A DNA stretch of 38,869 nucleotides from NCBI GenBank assembly GCA_016716905.1, contig JADJUS010000005.1:1-38869 (forward strand). Direction: 5' to 3'. The first letter of the stretch is position 1. Each line of letters opens with the position of its first letter. The notes beneath the pieces are model-generated. The model saw only the letters and a program-made list of their open reading frames with translations, was not told the DNA's origin and made no database searches. Below, in pieces: positions 19,701-26,440 of this stretch. The DNA is from Acidobacteriota bacterium. GTDB taxonomy: Bacteria; Acidobacteriota; Vicinamibacteria; Vicinamibacterales; SCN-69-37. Made by a program: the position numbers and the translations under genes.

Positions 19701-19933
19701 ACGACGACGTGGAAAACTTTGTGAACATGTTCACGGCCAACTACCTGTTCCTGGTCAACCAGACCGAGAGCGACGTGCCTCGTGTGAATCAGTCGTCGCT
19801 CGACATGCTCGAGAAGATGAACGCCGAATGGACCGCGCTCAGGCGCCGGTCCGAAGACATCCTCGGCACCGACCTGCCCGCGTTGAACAAGAAGCTCTGG
19901 GATCTGGGCTACGGCGCGATCTGGAAGGAATGA
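16760..19933 (+). CDS. Secreted Asp-box / VPS10 (sortilin)-like beta-propeller protein
   Basis: 1,057 residues with a signal peptide (MSQRLLLLFLLSGTAMTVSA). More than nine Asp-boxes (SxDxGxTW) mark two tandem propellers: STDAGKTWKHM, STDGGTTWKNV, STDSGETWERM, NAGKSWSKV, SDDAGKTWTVM, TSDMGKTWKEV, TRDGGTTWKNV and TTDYGATWTKI. The C-terminal third has an FlgD-like or Ig-like domain (DDITLEITDAEGKAVRTF, FVWDMRYP) and a helical tail (MSRMEADVTAMHKAVNSLYE; LDMLEKMNAEWTALRRRSED). These proteins are often annotated as glycosyl hydrolases, but no sialidase catalytic residues are apparent. Binding or scaffolding on the cell surface is as likely. Its last 25 bp overlap the 3' end of the convergent EAL gene. 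The frame is intact. Confidence 0.85.
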   Translation: MSQRLLLLFLLSGTAMTVSAQVTTPQTASAATDDLNAFFKPVKWRSIGPFRGGRSVASTGVPGDPKTYYMGTTGGGLWKTDDMGISWRNVSDGFFKTGSVGAVAVAESDVNVVYVGMGEHAVRGVMTHHGDGVYRSTDAGKTWKHMGLGETQHISRIIVHPKNPDIVYVAAQGALYSSSKQRGVFKSTDGGTTWKNVLFVDERTGSSELSMDATNPRIMYAAMWEYGRLPWKVISGGSGSGLYKSTDSGETWERMKEGLPEEMGKMAIAVSRSNPEKVYALIESDSNKDERGLYVSNNAGKSWSKVSGDSRLVQRAWYYIELFIDPKDEDTIYVLSAPMLRSDDAGKTWTVMSAPHGDFHDLWINPANPDNFVLSNDGGASITFDRGKSWAVQSNMPTAQFYRINVDNQFPYRIYAGQQDNSSVSIASRELGSGGITTSSWTSSAGGESAFLAFDPDNPRYVLGGSYQGTIEVLDTKATAGTNIMAAPIQYLAMDAKDMKYRYNWNAPIIWSKHEPNTYYHGAQFLLKTSDMGKTWKEVSPDLTRNIAEKQGKGGGPYTNEAVGAENYGTLAYVMESPHEKGVIWTGSDDGLVQVTRDGGTTWKNVTPPGLAECLINAIEVSPFDKATAYIATTRYKFNDHAPGLYKTTDYGATWTKIDNGIPGNAFTRVVREDDVRRDLLYAGTEIGAFVSWNGGKDWSAFQLNLPVTPITDLRVHKGNLIAATSGRAFWVLDDLSLIRQFKKDTPAFSIFQPGPAILANGGSELNESDEEFTGANKFRGVNPANGIVLYYQLPELPKTDDITLEITDAEGKAVRTFSSKKADFKKWDGGPDADATLPKGKGLNRFVWDMRYPIIPGVPGVYIEASYDGHKAIPGKYRFTLKMGAQTATTEAEILANPLYSTTASGYRDYHAIMSRMEADVTAMHKAVNSLYEKQKQLEAIHTALPAGDKFAAVKRDADALLKKMKAWDDAMVQRKAKAYDDVENFVNMFTANYLFLVNQTESDVPRVNQSSLDMLEKMNAEWTALRRRSEDILGTDLPALNKKLWDLGYGAIWKE

Positions 19934-21525
19934 GGGGCGGCCAGCTTCGCCATGAGGGCCGGTAGTGGCATTGGCCCGGCGAAGATGGTCCCCTGGGCGC
20001 AGTGCACGCCTTGCGCGCGCAGGAACTCCACCTGCTCGCCAGTCTCCACCCCTTCGGCGATCATCGCGAGCTTCAGCGTCTTGGCCATCCCGATGATGTG
20101 AGAGACGACCTGGCTTGTGGCGGCCTCGGTGCCGATGGTGTCCACGAACAGTTTGTCGATCTTCAGGCAGTCGAACTTGAAGGCCTGAAGTAACGACAGG
20201 CTGGAGTACCCGGTGCCGAAGTCATCCACCGCGACGCGGATGCCGTCAGCCCTGAGCCGGCGGACGATATCCACGGCCAGGTCCGGCCGCGTAAACCCAC
20301 GCTCGGTCGCTTCCACCATGAGATTCGCCGGGCCTGCGTGAGTCTGCTTCGCCAGACCGCGCAACAATTCGACGGTTTCTTCGCTGTGCAGGTCTTCAGC
20401 CGACAGGTTGATCGCCAGGTAGAAACCCGGATGCGCCTTGAACAACCGCGAGGCATCAACCGCCACGAGTTGCACCACCCGTTCGGTCACGCGGCGGATG
20501 AGGCCGGCATCTTCCGCAACGGGGATAAACAAGTCGGGACGTACCATTTCTCCGCCCGGGCGGCGCCACCGGAGCAGCACCTCGGCGCCGACCCACGCGC
20601 CTGACTGGAGGTCGACGATCGGCTGGTAGACCACGAAGAACTCGCCGCGCCGCATCGCGGTGCGCAGCACGGCAGGCATCGCCAGCTGGATCCTGGCCAA
20701 GTGAAGGACCGCAAACGCCAGGGCCAGACCCGCGGCCATCCCAACCGGCACCAGCACCATCGCTGCCGACCGTGTGCGCTCAATCAGATGCCGGAGCGGC
20801 ACGGCTGCAACCGACCCAAATCCATACCGCTGCGAAATCGCGACCCCCACGACATAGTCGCCGTCTACAAACGTGGCTTCCTGCCTCCCCCGCGCGGCGG
20901 CGATCCACTCGGTTTTCAGGAATCCGCGCGACGTCATGATGCGTCCCTGCGCGCTCGCCAGCGTGGCGAGCGACACATCCTGCCCCTGCGTACTGATATC
21001 GATGGGCAGGTCCTTGTGAACGATGGCGGCGTATCCGTCTCGCTCCACCACCATGAAGGTGATGCCCTTCGCAAAGGGCATCGCCACATTCGCCCGGAAC
21101 TTCACGCCTGAGGGCTGCATCAGGTCCACGGGGCCCAGTTCGATCGCTTCACCCAGCAGCGACGAGCACACGAGCCGGTTTCCTGACACGTGACCAATGG
21201 TCTGGATGTAGGACGACGCCAGGTCGATGCTCCGCATCAGCGGCAGGTTCGCTTCCGCGCACGGGTCTCCCTGGACCGACGCCACCAGGCTGCGGATCGC
21301 TGTATCAATCTGGTCGGCCGTCACTTCAGACCGGCGCAGGATGTCACGCGCGTACTGGAGCGCCCGGCCGGCTTCCGCGTCACGCCCCGTCTTGTTGGCC
21401 ACGTACACCGCCAGCATGATCGGCGCCGCAATCGCGAACAGGGCCGCTCCGAGGGTGACGATGGTGGCCAGGCGCTTGCTCACGTGGCGGACAATACCAC
21501 CGCTCGGGCGGGCGGGGCCTGTCAT
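19909..21525 (-). CDS. Membrane-bound cyclic-di-GMP phosphodiesterase (CSS-motif sensor plus EAL domain)
   Basis: About 538 residues from ATG 21525; upstream in-frame codons at 21561 and a GTG at 21483 are alternatives. One helix (LATIVTLGAALFAIAAPIML) leads into a periplasmic sensor with the CSS motif (NRLVCSSLLGEAIELG), which is known in this family for disulphide/redox control. A second helix follows (MVLVPVGMAAGLALAFAVLH). The cytoplasmic EAL domain, from about residue 285, has AEVLLRW in place of EAL. It also has INLSAEDLH, VEATERG, VDDFGTGYSSLSLL and IAEGVET, so the metal- and substrate-binding residues appear to be kept. The expected activity is hydrolysis of c-di-GMP to pGpG. The gene is divergent from the AIM24 gene (29 bp) and overlaps the Asp-box gene tail to tail. 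Confidence 0.9.
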   Translation of the reverse strand: MTGPARPSGGIVRHVSKRLATIVTLGAALFAIAAPIMLAVYVANKTGRDAEAGRALQYARDILRRSEVTADQIDTAIRSLVASVQGDPCAEANLPLMRSIDLASSYIQTIGHVSGNRLVCSSLLGEAIELGPVDLMQPSGVKFRANVAMPFAKGITFMVVERDGYAAIVHKDLPIDISTQGQDVSLATLASAQGRIMTSRGFLKTEWIAAARGRQEATFVDGDYVVGVAISQRYGFGSVAAVPLRHLIERTRSAAMVLVPVGMAAGLALAFAVLHLARIQLAMPAVLRTAMRRGEFFVVYQPIVDLQSGAWVGAEVLLRWRRPGGEMVRPDLFIPVAEDAGLIRRVTERVVQLVAVDASRLFKAHPGFYLAINLSAEDLHSEETVELLRGLAKQTHAGPANLMVEATERGFTRPDLAVDIVRRLRADGIRVAVDDFGTGYSSLSLLQAFKFDCLKIDKLFVDTIGTEAATSQVVSHIIGMAKTLKLAMIAEGVETGEQVEFLRAQGVHCAQGTIFAGPMPLPALMAKLAAPHSFQIAP

Positions 21526-21554
21526 AAAATCGGTGCGGAGAGGCGGAACCGGAC

Positions 21555-22361
21555 ATGGCAAACATGCACGAGATTGACTACAAGATTTTTGGCGACGACA
21601 TGCAGTTCGTCGAAGTGGAGCTCGACCCCAACGAGGCGACCGTGGCGGAAGCCGGCGGGATGATGTACATGGACGACGGGATCGAGATGGAGACGATCTT
21701 CGGCGACGGGTCAGCCCAGCAGAAGAGCGGCGGCTTCATGGGTGCGCTCATGGGCGCAGGCAAGCGCCTGCTGACCGGTGAGTCGTTGTTCATGACCGTG
21801 TTCCTGAACCGCACCAATCGCCGGCGCAAACTGGCCTTCGGCGCGCCCTACCCCGGCAAGATCGTCGCCGTGCATCTTTCTGAAATTGGCGGCGTGCTCA
21901 TCGCGCAGAAGGACTCGTTCCTCGCGGCCGCCAAGGGTGTCAGCGTGGGGATCGCGTTCCAGCGGAAGCTCGGCGTTGGCCTGTTCGGCGGTGAAGGCTT
22001 CATCATGCAGAAGCTCGAGGGCGACGGATGGGCGTTTGTGCATGCCGGGGGCACGTTGCACGAGCGCACGCTCGAACCCGGCGAGATCCTCCGCGTCGAC
22101 ACCGGCTGCATCGTGGCGATGATGCCATCGGTGAACTACGACATTCAGTACGTGGGGAAGATCAAGACGGCGCTGTTTGGCGGTGAGGGATTGTTCTTTG
22201 CGACTCTGACGGGGCCTGGCAAGATTTGGCTGCAGTCGTTGCCGCTCAGCCGGTTGGCGAACCGAATCGTGGCGGCGGTGCCCGGCCTCACGGGCGGCCG
22301 CAAGGAAGAGGGTTCGGTGCTGGGCGCCCTCGGCGGTTTACTCGACGGCGACGGCCGGTAG
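21555..22361 (+). CDS. AIM24 / TIGR00266 family protein
   Basis: 268 residues, intact; ATG 21555 has a purine-rich GGAGAGG upstream. It is a soluble double-stranded beta-helix (tryptophan-RNA attenuator-like) protein of unknown biochemical role. Family marks are VEVELDPNEATVAEAGGMMY near the N-terminus, GESLFMTVFLNR, FGAPYPGKIVAVHL, VGLFGGEGFIMQKLEGDGWA, LRVDTGCIVAM and ALFGGEGLFFATLTGPGKIW near the C-terminus. A short Gly-rich tail follows. It has no signal peptide. The bacterial members are sometimes linked to stress or membrane functions, but this window gives no functional hint beyond the divergent c-di-GMP phosphodiesterase. Confidence 0.9.
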   Translation: MANMHEIDYKIFGDDMQFVEVELDPNEATVAEAGGMMYMDDGIEMETIFGDGSAQQKSGGFMGALMGAGKRLLTGESLFMTVFLNRTNRRRKLAFGAPYPGKIVAVHLSEIGGVLIAQKDSFLAAAKGVSVGIAFQRKLGVGLFGGEGFIMQKLEGDGWAFVHAGGTLHERTLEPGEILRVDTGCIVAMMPSVNYDIQYVGKIKTALFGGEGLFFATLTGPGKIWLQSLPLSRLANRIVAAVPGLTGGRKEEGSVLGALGGLLDGDGR

Positions 22362-22393
22362 ACGGCAGGCCCCGCTGGGCATCTCAGCGGCGA

Positions 22394-22720
22394 TCAGAGG
22401 TCGAGCCAGCGACTGAGGGCGTCGGTCACGGCTCCGAGTTCCTCACCCTCGCACCGCCCAACGGCCCGGCTCACCGCCGATCGCGGCACACTCACGATCT
22501 TGTCCACCATCACTTGGGAGGGCCGGTCGAGGCCTGTGCGCTTCCCGGGCGGAAGGCTGACCCGAAACAAGGGCGCGTCGATCACCTCTGACGTGATCGG
22601 ACACACCGTGAGGCTTGAGTGTGTGTCGTTGAACAGGTCCGACTGGACGATGAGGGCCGGACGCGGCTTACCGGTGTACGTGCCTCGCGCGGCGACCACC
22701 ACAATGTCGCCCCGTTTCAC
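22394..22720 (-). CDS. MazF/PemK-type endoribonuclease toxin
   Basis: 108-residue toxin of the MazF/PemK family, a ribosome-independent mRNA interferase. Its start, MKRGDIVVVAARGTYTGKPR, carries the conserved RGDIV and (K/R)PRPALIVQ elements. SLTVCPITS is the central strand and VMVDKIVSVPRSAV contains the usual Asp-Lys loop. Its ATG overlaps the antitoxin stop by 4 nt (ATGA), the standard coupling in type II modules. The length is normal and the frame intact. The toxin is expected to be held inactive by the adjacent antitoxin. Confidence 0.92.
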   Translation of the reverse strand: MKRGDIVVVAARGTYTGKPRPALIVQSDLFNDTHSSLTVCPITSEVIDAPLFRVSLPPGKRTGLDRPSQVMVDKIVSVPRSAVSRAVGRCEGEELGAVTDALSRWLDL

Positions 22721-22977
22721 CGCCAGCCCCGGTCGTCGGCAAGCTGATCAATGAACTTCAGGGTGTCCTTGTCGGCGCCCTGGCGACTGGCGAGAATCGA
22801 CTGCCGCCTCGCGGCAATCGCGGGATCCTCGGCTGGTTCGTTGAGGGCTTCCTCGAGAATGGCGCGAGCGGCCTCACTGCGCGTCAGGCGCTGCCGCCGC
22901 GCTTCGGCGGTCAGTCGCCGGTCAAGCGCCTTCGGCACACGGATCGTCAGGACGCTGGATGGCGCTGAGGTCTTCAT
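22717..22977 (-). CDS. Ribbon-helix-helix antitoxin of the MazF module
   Basis: About 86 residues from ATG 22977. The N-terminal TIRVPKALDRRLTAEARRQR followed by LTRSEAARAILEEAL is a ribbon-helix-helix DNA-binding fold. The C-terminal tail (AARRQSILASRQGAD to FIDQLADDRGWR) is the probable toxin-neutralising segment. A GTG at 22995 would extend the protein by six residues. That codon lies inside a perfect palindrome, which makes the ATG directly after the palindrome the better start. The protein should repress its own operon together with the toxin. Confidence 0.88.
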   Translation of the reverse strand: MKTSAPSSVLTIRVPKALDRRLTAEARRQRLTRSEAARAILEEALNEPAEDPAIAARRQSILASRQGADKDTLKFIDQLADDRGWR

Positions 22978-22996
22978 GGTGTATACAGTATACACC
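22978..22996. promoter_or_regulatory. Perfect 19-bp palindromic operator of the toxin-antitoxin operon
   Basis: GGTGTATACAGTATACACC is a perfect palindrome around one central base and ends exactly at the antitoxin ATG. Its arms contain TATACT/TATACA, which resemble -10 hexamers on the minus strand, with a weak TTGCTC 18 nt before the second one. A ribbon-helix-helix dimer pair bound here would cover the promoter or the start codon. This is the expected autoregulation site. Confidence 0.75.
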
Positions 22997-23018
22997 GCGG
23001 GATGAGCAATCCGTTGGT

Positions 23019-23033
23019 GGGCCTAAAAGGCCC
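23019..23033. terminator. Hairpin at the end of the maleylacetate reductase gene
   Basis: GGGCCTAAAAGGCCC forms a 6-bp stem with a 3-nt loop and contains the stop codon of the reductase gene (23023-23025). It would separate the five-gene operon from the toxin-antitoxin promoter. No T-run follows, so terminator function is tentative. Confidence 0.35.
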
Positions 23034-24048
23034 GCGCCAGCACCCCCCGCACGTCGGCCACGGTCACCGGCCGTGGGTTCCCATACGACGATGAGGCGAC
23101 CAGTTCGGCCGCGCGGTCCAGGTCCGCTTCGCGAAGACCGAGATCGCGGAGCGAGGCCGTGAGGCCAAGTGCACGATTGAGGGCCGTCAGGCCTACAGCC
23201 GCGTCTTCCACTCCCAGCGCGCTCGCGATTCTCGCCATCGCCTCGGGCGCTGAGGGCGCATTGAAGGCCACCACGTGCGGCAGGACCGCGGCATGAGTCT
23301 GCGCATGCGGCAGGCCAAACGTGCCCCCGAGCACATGACAAATCTTGTGATGCAGGCCCATCTGGGCGAGTTCAAGGGCCACCCCTGCCGCGTGCGCACC
23401 CCGGAGCGCCAGCAGGCGCGCGTCGACGTCGGACGGTTGCTCCACGATTCGAGGCAGCGCCTGGGCCAGCGATCGGATGGCGGTGCCCGCCGCCAGGATA
23501 GCCTCCACGCTGACGCGGGCGGCCCACATCGCCTCCACCGCATGCGCCATCGCATTCATGCCGCTCGCCGCGCTTACGCCGGCCGGCAGGTCCAGCGTCA
23601 ACTCGGGATCGTAGATGACGAGCCGGGGACGCACCGCGGGGTTACGTCCCGTCCGCTTGTGCTCGCCCTCCGTCAGGCCCCAGATGTTTGTCATCTCCGA
23701 GCCGGCATAGGTCGTGGGAACGGCGACGATCGGTAGGCCTCGCTCGAGGGCCACGGCCTTCGCCAGGCCGACCGCCGACCCGCCGCCAATCGACAACAAC
23801 GCATCAGGCCTGGACCGGTCGGCGGCCTCAATGGCCTCGCGAACGTGCGCCACGGGAACGTGGAGAGCCGCCCGGTCGCACACGCCCGCCAGCCGATCGC
23901 CCAGGTGGCGGCGGACAGTTTCCAGAGTGTCTGTTCGCCCAGGCGTTGTGATCAGGAGCGGCCGGTAAACGCCGATCGCATCAAGTTCGGCGGTGATGCG
24001 CGCAATTGACCCGGCGCCAAACACAACGCGCGGGGGCGTTTGAGACAT
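23023..24048 (-). CDS. Maleylacetate reductase (iron-containing alcohol dehydrogenase family)
   Basis: 341 residues, normal length for the family. It reduces maleylacetate (and chloro-derivatives) to 3-oxoadipate with NAD(P)H in hydroquinone and resorcinol degradation. Visible marks are VVFGAGSIARI at the N-terminus, the nucleotide-binding LLSIGGGSAVGLAKAVAL, VAVPTTYAGSEMTNIWG, MNAMAHAVEAMW and the metal-site block GLHHKICHVLGGTFGLPHAQ, THAAVLPH. It is the last gene of a tight minus-strand run, 2 bp after the carboxylesterase and downstream of a ring-cleaving dioxygenase. That order supports the assigned step. A Tat or Sec signal is absent, so it is cytoplasmic. The frame is intact. Confidence 0.9.
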   Translation of the reverse strand: MSQTPPRVVFGAGSIARITAELDAIGVYRPLLITTPGRTDTLETVRRHLGDRLAGVCDRAALHVPVAHVREAIEAADRSRPDALLSIGGGSAVGLAKAVALERGLPIVAVPTTYAGSEMTNIWGLTEGEHKRTGRNPAVRPRLVIYDPELTLDLPAGVSAASGMNAMAHAVEAMWAARVSVEAILAAGTAIRSLAQALPRIVEQPSDVDARLLALRGAHAAGVALELAQMGLHHKICHVLGGTFGLPHAQTHAAVLPHVVAFNAPSAPEAMARIASALGVEDAAVGLTALNRALGLTASLRDLGLREADLDRAAELVASSSYGNPRPVTVADVRGVLARAF

Positions 24049-24050
24049 GT

Positions 24051-24687
24051 TCAGACCGCCACGGCGTCGAGCACACCCTGCGCGAACTCGATCTCATCGT
24101 CGTTCACCAGGTGCCCCATGCCGGGATAGATCCGGGTCGTCACTGTCGCACCGAGGCGTGTGAACGCGTCAGCTGTCTCGAGGACCCGCAGTTCAGGCAC
24201 ATGTGAGTCACGATCACTGCACCCGAGAAACACCGGCGTGCCATCGAACCGTCCGGTGGAGTGCCATGTCGTTCCGGGCGGACCGATGGCGCCGCCGCTG
24301 AAGATGATCACGCCGCCGAAGCGGGACGCCTGGCGAATCGCGAATTCGGCCGTCAGGCACGCGCCCTGGGAAAATCCCATCAGGACAATGCGTGACCGCG
24401 GAATGCCGGCGGTCTCGATCCGATGAACCAGCCCCGCCAGCACGTCGAGGGCTGAGGACAGGGCCTGGTTCATTGCTCGCCACGTCGGCCATGAAGCTGA
24501 ACGGATACCAGGTGCCTCCGGCCGCCGCAGGCGCGAGGTATGTGAGATGAGGCCGATTGAAGCGAGTGGCCAACTCCAGGATGTTTTCAGGAGCCGCGTT
24601 GCGGCCGTGGACCATGATGACGGCGCCTGGCGCCTGCCCCAGCGGGCTTCCGGCTTCGACTACGGGCTGACCTTCGTGTGGCAACAC
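24051..24687 (-). CDS. Carboxylesterase/phospholipase-type alpha/beta hydrolase (one frameshift)
   Basis: About 212 residues reconstructed. It starts at GTG 24687 and reads VIMVHGRNAAPENILELATR and YLAPAAAGGTWYPFSFMADV. It then changes frame near 24480 into ALSSALDVLAGLVHRIETAG, with the nucleophile motif GFSQGA (Ser), the acid near FLGCSDRDSHVP and the histidine in YPGMGHLV. This is the family of B. subtilis MhqD and of YpfH-like esterases. In the known mhq genes such an esterase is encoded beside a ring-cleaving dioxygenase, as here (1-bp gap). It probably acts on a quinone-derived ester or conjugate; the exact substrate is unknown. The frameshift is probably a one-base assembly error in a GG/CC-rich stretch, since both halves are fully conserved. 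Confidence 0.8.
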
Positions 24688-24688
24688 G

Positions 24689-25630
24689 TCAGTACTCCAC
24701 CGTGTCGAGGCCGGGTTCGATTTGCCTCCGGTATGGCTCCTCCCATGGCGGCAACTTCAAGTCGCGGCCGAGGGAGGCGAGCGGCTCATCGACGTCAAAC
24801 CCGGGCTGCATCGTGGCCACTTCGAACAGTACGCCACCTGGCTCGCGAAAGTAGATCGACTGGAAGTAGCAGCGATCGCGCACATCGGTGACTCGCACGC
24901 CCATCTGGAGGAGTTCCTCACGCAGTCGAACCTGCTCGTCGCTCGTGGCGATCGCCATCGCCACGTGATGCACCGTCCCGATGCCGTTGATCGCGGCTGC
25001 GGCATCGGGTTGTTCGACAATGTCGATGAAGTGACCTGGCGAGTTTCCACCAGCGGCCACCCGCGTGCGCGTGCCCTCCTGACTGACCACCTTGTAGCCG
25101 AGCACGCCGGTCATCAGTTCGAGCGTCGGCCCAGCCGCGCGCACAGTCATCGTCACGCTATGAAGGCCGCAGATGGCCTCGGCCGCGTCAACGCCATTTC
25201 CGGTCCAGGGCACTCGAGCGTCTGCTGTCGTACCGATGAGTTCGAACCACAGGCCGGACGGATCAACGGTGGCCACCGCGTCTTCACCAAAACGCGTGGC
25301 GACGTCGCGGACCTCCGCACCGTACGCTTTCAGCCGATCGCGCCAGAAGCCGAGAGACGCTGCGGGGACCGAGAATGAAGTGGTCACCACCTGTCCGGCG
25401 CCCTTGGCACCTGCGCGCACACCGTGGCCCTTGTAGGGGAAGGTCGTCCAGATGGTGCCCGGCGTGCCCCGCTCGTCGCCGTAGTAGAAGTGATACACGT
25501 GGTGATTGTCGAAGTTGACGGTCTTCTTCACCAGCCGCATGCCCAGCAGGTCGAGGCAGAAGTTCAGGTCACTCTGGGCATCGTCAACGGTTGCTGTCAC
25601 ATGGTGCAGCCCAAGGATGTGGTGAGTCAT
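24689..25630 (-). CDS. Ring-cleaving dioxygenase of the LinE/PcpA/MhqO type (VOC family)
   Basis: 313 residues with two VOC modules. Candidate Fe(II) ligands are the His in GLHHVTATVDD (residues 9-10), the His in TVHHVAMAI (221-222) and the Glu in GGVLFEVAT (270). They match the spacing I recall for the PcpA ligands His11, His227 and Glu276. YFREPGG is the usual lead-in to the Glu ligand. Enzymes of this group open (chloro)hydroquinones between the hydroxylated carbon and its neighbour. In LinE/PcpA the product is a maleylacetate derivative. The downstream maleylacetate reductase fits that outcome. The ATG overlaps the stop of the restriction-endonuclease-like gene by 4 nt. The frame is intact; substrate specificity is inferred. 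Confidence 0.85.
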   Translation of the reverse strand: MTHHILGLHHVTATVDDAQSDLNFCLDLLGMRLVKKTVNFDNHHVYHFYYGDERGTPGTIWTTFPYKGHGVRAGAKGAGQVVTTSFSVPAASLGFWRDRLKAYGAEVRDVATRFGEDAVATVDPSGLWFELIGTTADARVPWTGNGVDAAEAICGLHSVTMTVRAAGPTLELMTGVLGYKVVSQEGTRTRVAAGGNSPGHFIDIVEQPDAAAAINGIGTVHHVAMAIATSDEQVRLREELLQMGVRVTDVRDRCYFQSIYFREPGGVLFEVATMQPGFDVDEPLASLGRDLKLPPWEEPYRRQIEPGLDTVEY

Positions 25631-26439
25631 TCTGGTTGTTCCTCGAAGTCCACCTCATCATCATCGAGCGGCTCGCCAACCATGGCGTGGGGGTTCCGCT
25701 CGTTGTACAGCTCACGAAGGCTGAGGAAGTAGTCTTCTTCAGACACAGGCTTCATGGTGCCTGCGGAATAGAGCTTCACCCACACGCCCTCAGGCGTCCC
25801 ATCGCCCGTCAACGGCTGGTACGACATCAAGGTCACATCCTCGAATCGCTCCGCCGGGTCGCCGTACGCACGTCGGCCTGTGATGGTCCCGTACAAGCGG
25901 CCCGCCCTCTGGAACGTCGACGTCTTCATCTGACTCCCCTTGTCCTGGTCAGATCTGACCGGCATCACATAGAGACAAGAGACAACGGCAAACGGGAATC
26001 TCAAATGTAGCGTGATCGACTCGGTCGTGAGATCACCGAACCGGTTCTTGATGTTCTTTGAGAAGTTCCCTTTTCCCGAGTAGTCGAACTCAGTCTTGCT
26101 GCCTTTGATCTTTGGAAAACTGGGGAAGTTCAGACTCTTGATTGTGACCGCCAGCATCAGGCCGTGGCGGTCGTCCGAGTACGAGACATCAACACGCTTC
26201 GGACCCAAGCCGCCCTGGAACTCCTTCTCCTTGACGATCTGGATCTGTCCTTTCTTCTTGCCTTTGACCACCAGATGTCTTTGGGGTTTGATCGACTCGA
26301 ATTCCAGGCTGCGCAACGAATCGGCAACTTCAATCGCCAACTGATGGGAGAGTTGCTCTGAATATGCCTTCTTGTCAGCCTGAGCCGCAGTGTCCGGGGG
26401 AATGACTCCAGCTCGAAGTACTGCGTCCCTGAGTGCCAT
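25627..26439 (-). CDS. Probable type II restriction endonuclease
   Basis: 270 residues. The core GPKRVDVSYSDDRHGLMLAV continuing TIKSLNFP resembles a PD-(D/E)xK nuclease: Asp84, then about 14 residues later the strand VTIKS with the catalytic-type Lys101, but with Thr where Glu/Asp is usual. NFSKNIKNRFGDLTTESITL followed by HLRFPFAVV resembles a family of uncharacterised restriction-type nucleases. The gene directly follows the DNA methyltransferase (1-bp gap), the classical arrangement of a modification-restriction pair. The sequence is markedly less GC-rich than its neighbours (28 of 60 bases at 26041-26100), consistent with transfer. Its stop overlaps the dioxygenase start by 4 nt. The endonuclease call rests mainly on context and the weak motif. 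Confidence 0.6.
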   Translation of the reverse strand: MALRDAVLRAGVIPPDTAAQADKKAYSEQLSHQLAIEVADSLRSLEFESIKPQRHLVVKGKKKGQIQIVKEKEFQGGLGPKRVDVSYSDDRHGLMLAVTIKSLNFPSFPKIKGSKTEFDYSGKGNFSKNIKNRFGDLTTESITLHLRFPFAVVSCLYVMPVRSDQDKGSQMKTSTFQRAGRLYGTITGRRAYGDPAERFEDVTLMSYQPLTGDGTPEGVWVKLYSAGTMKPVSEEDYFLSLRELYNERNPHAMVGEPLDDDEVDFEEQPE

Positions 26440-26440
26440 C

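Noticed and set aside
16760..19933. Sialidase activity for the Asp-box protein
   Set aside because: Asp-boxes alone do not show catalysis; the Arg triad and Tyr/Glu pair of sialidases could not be identified.
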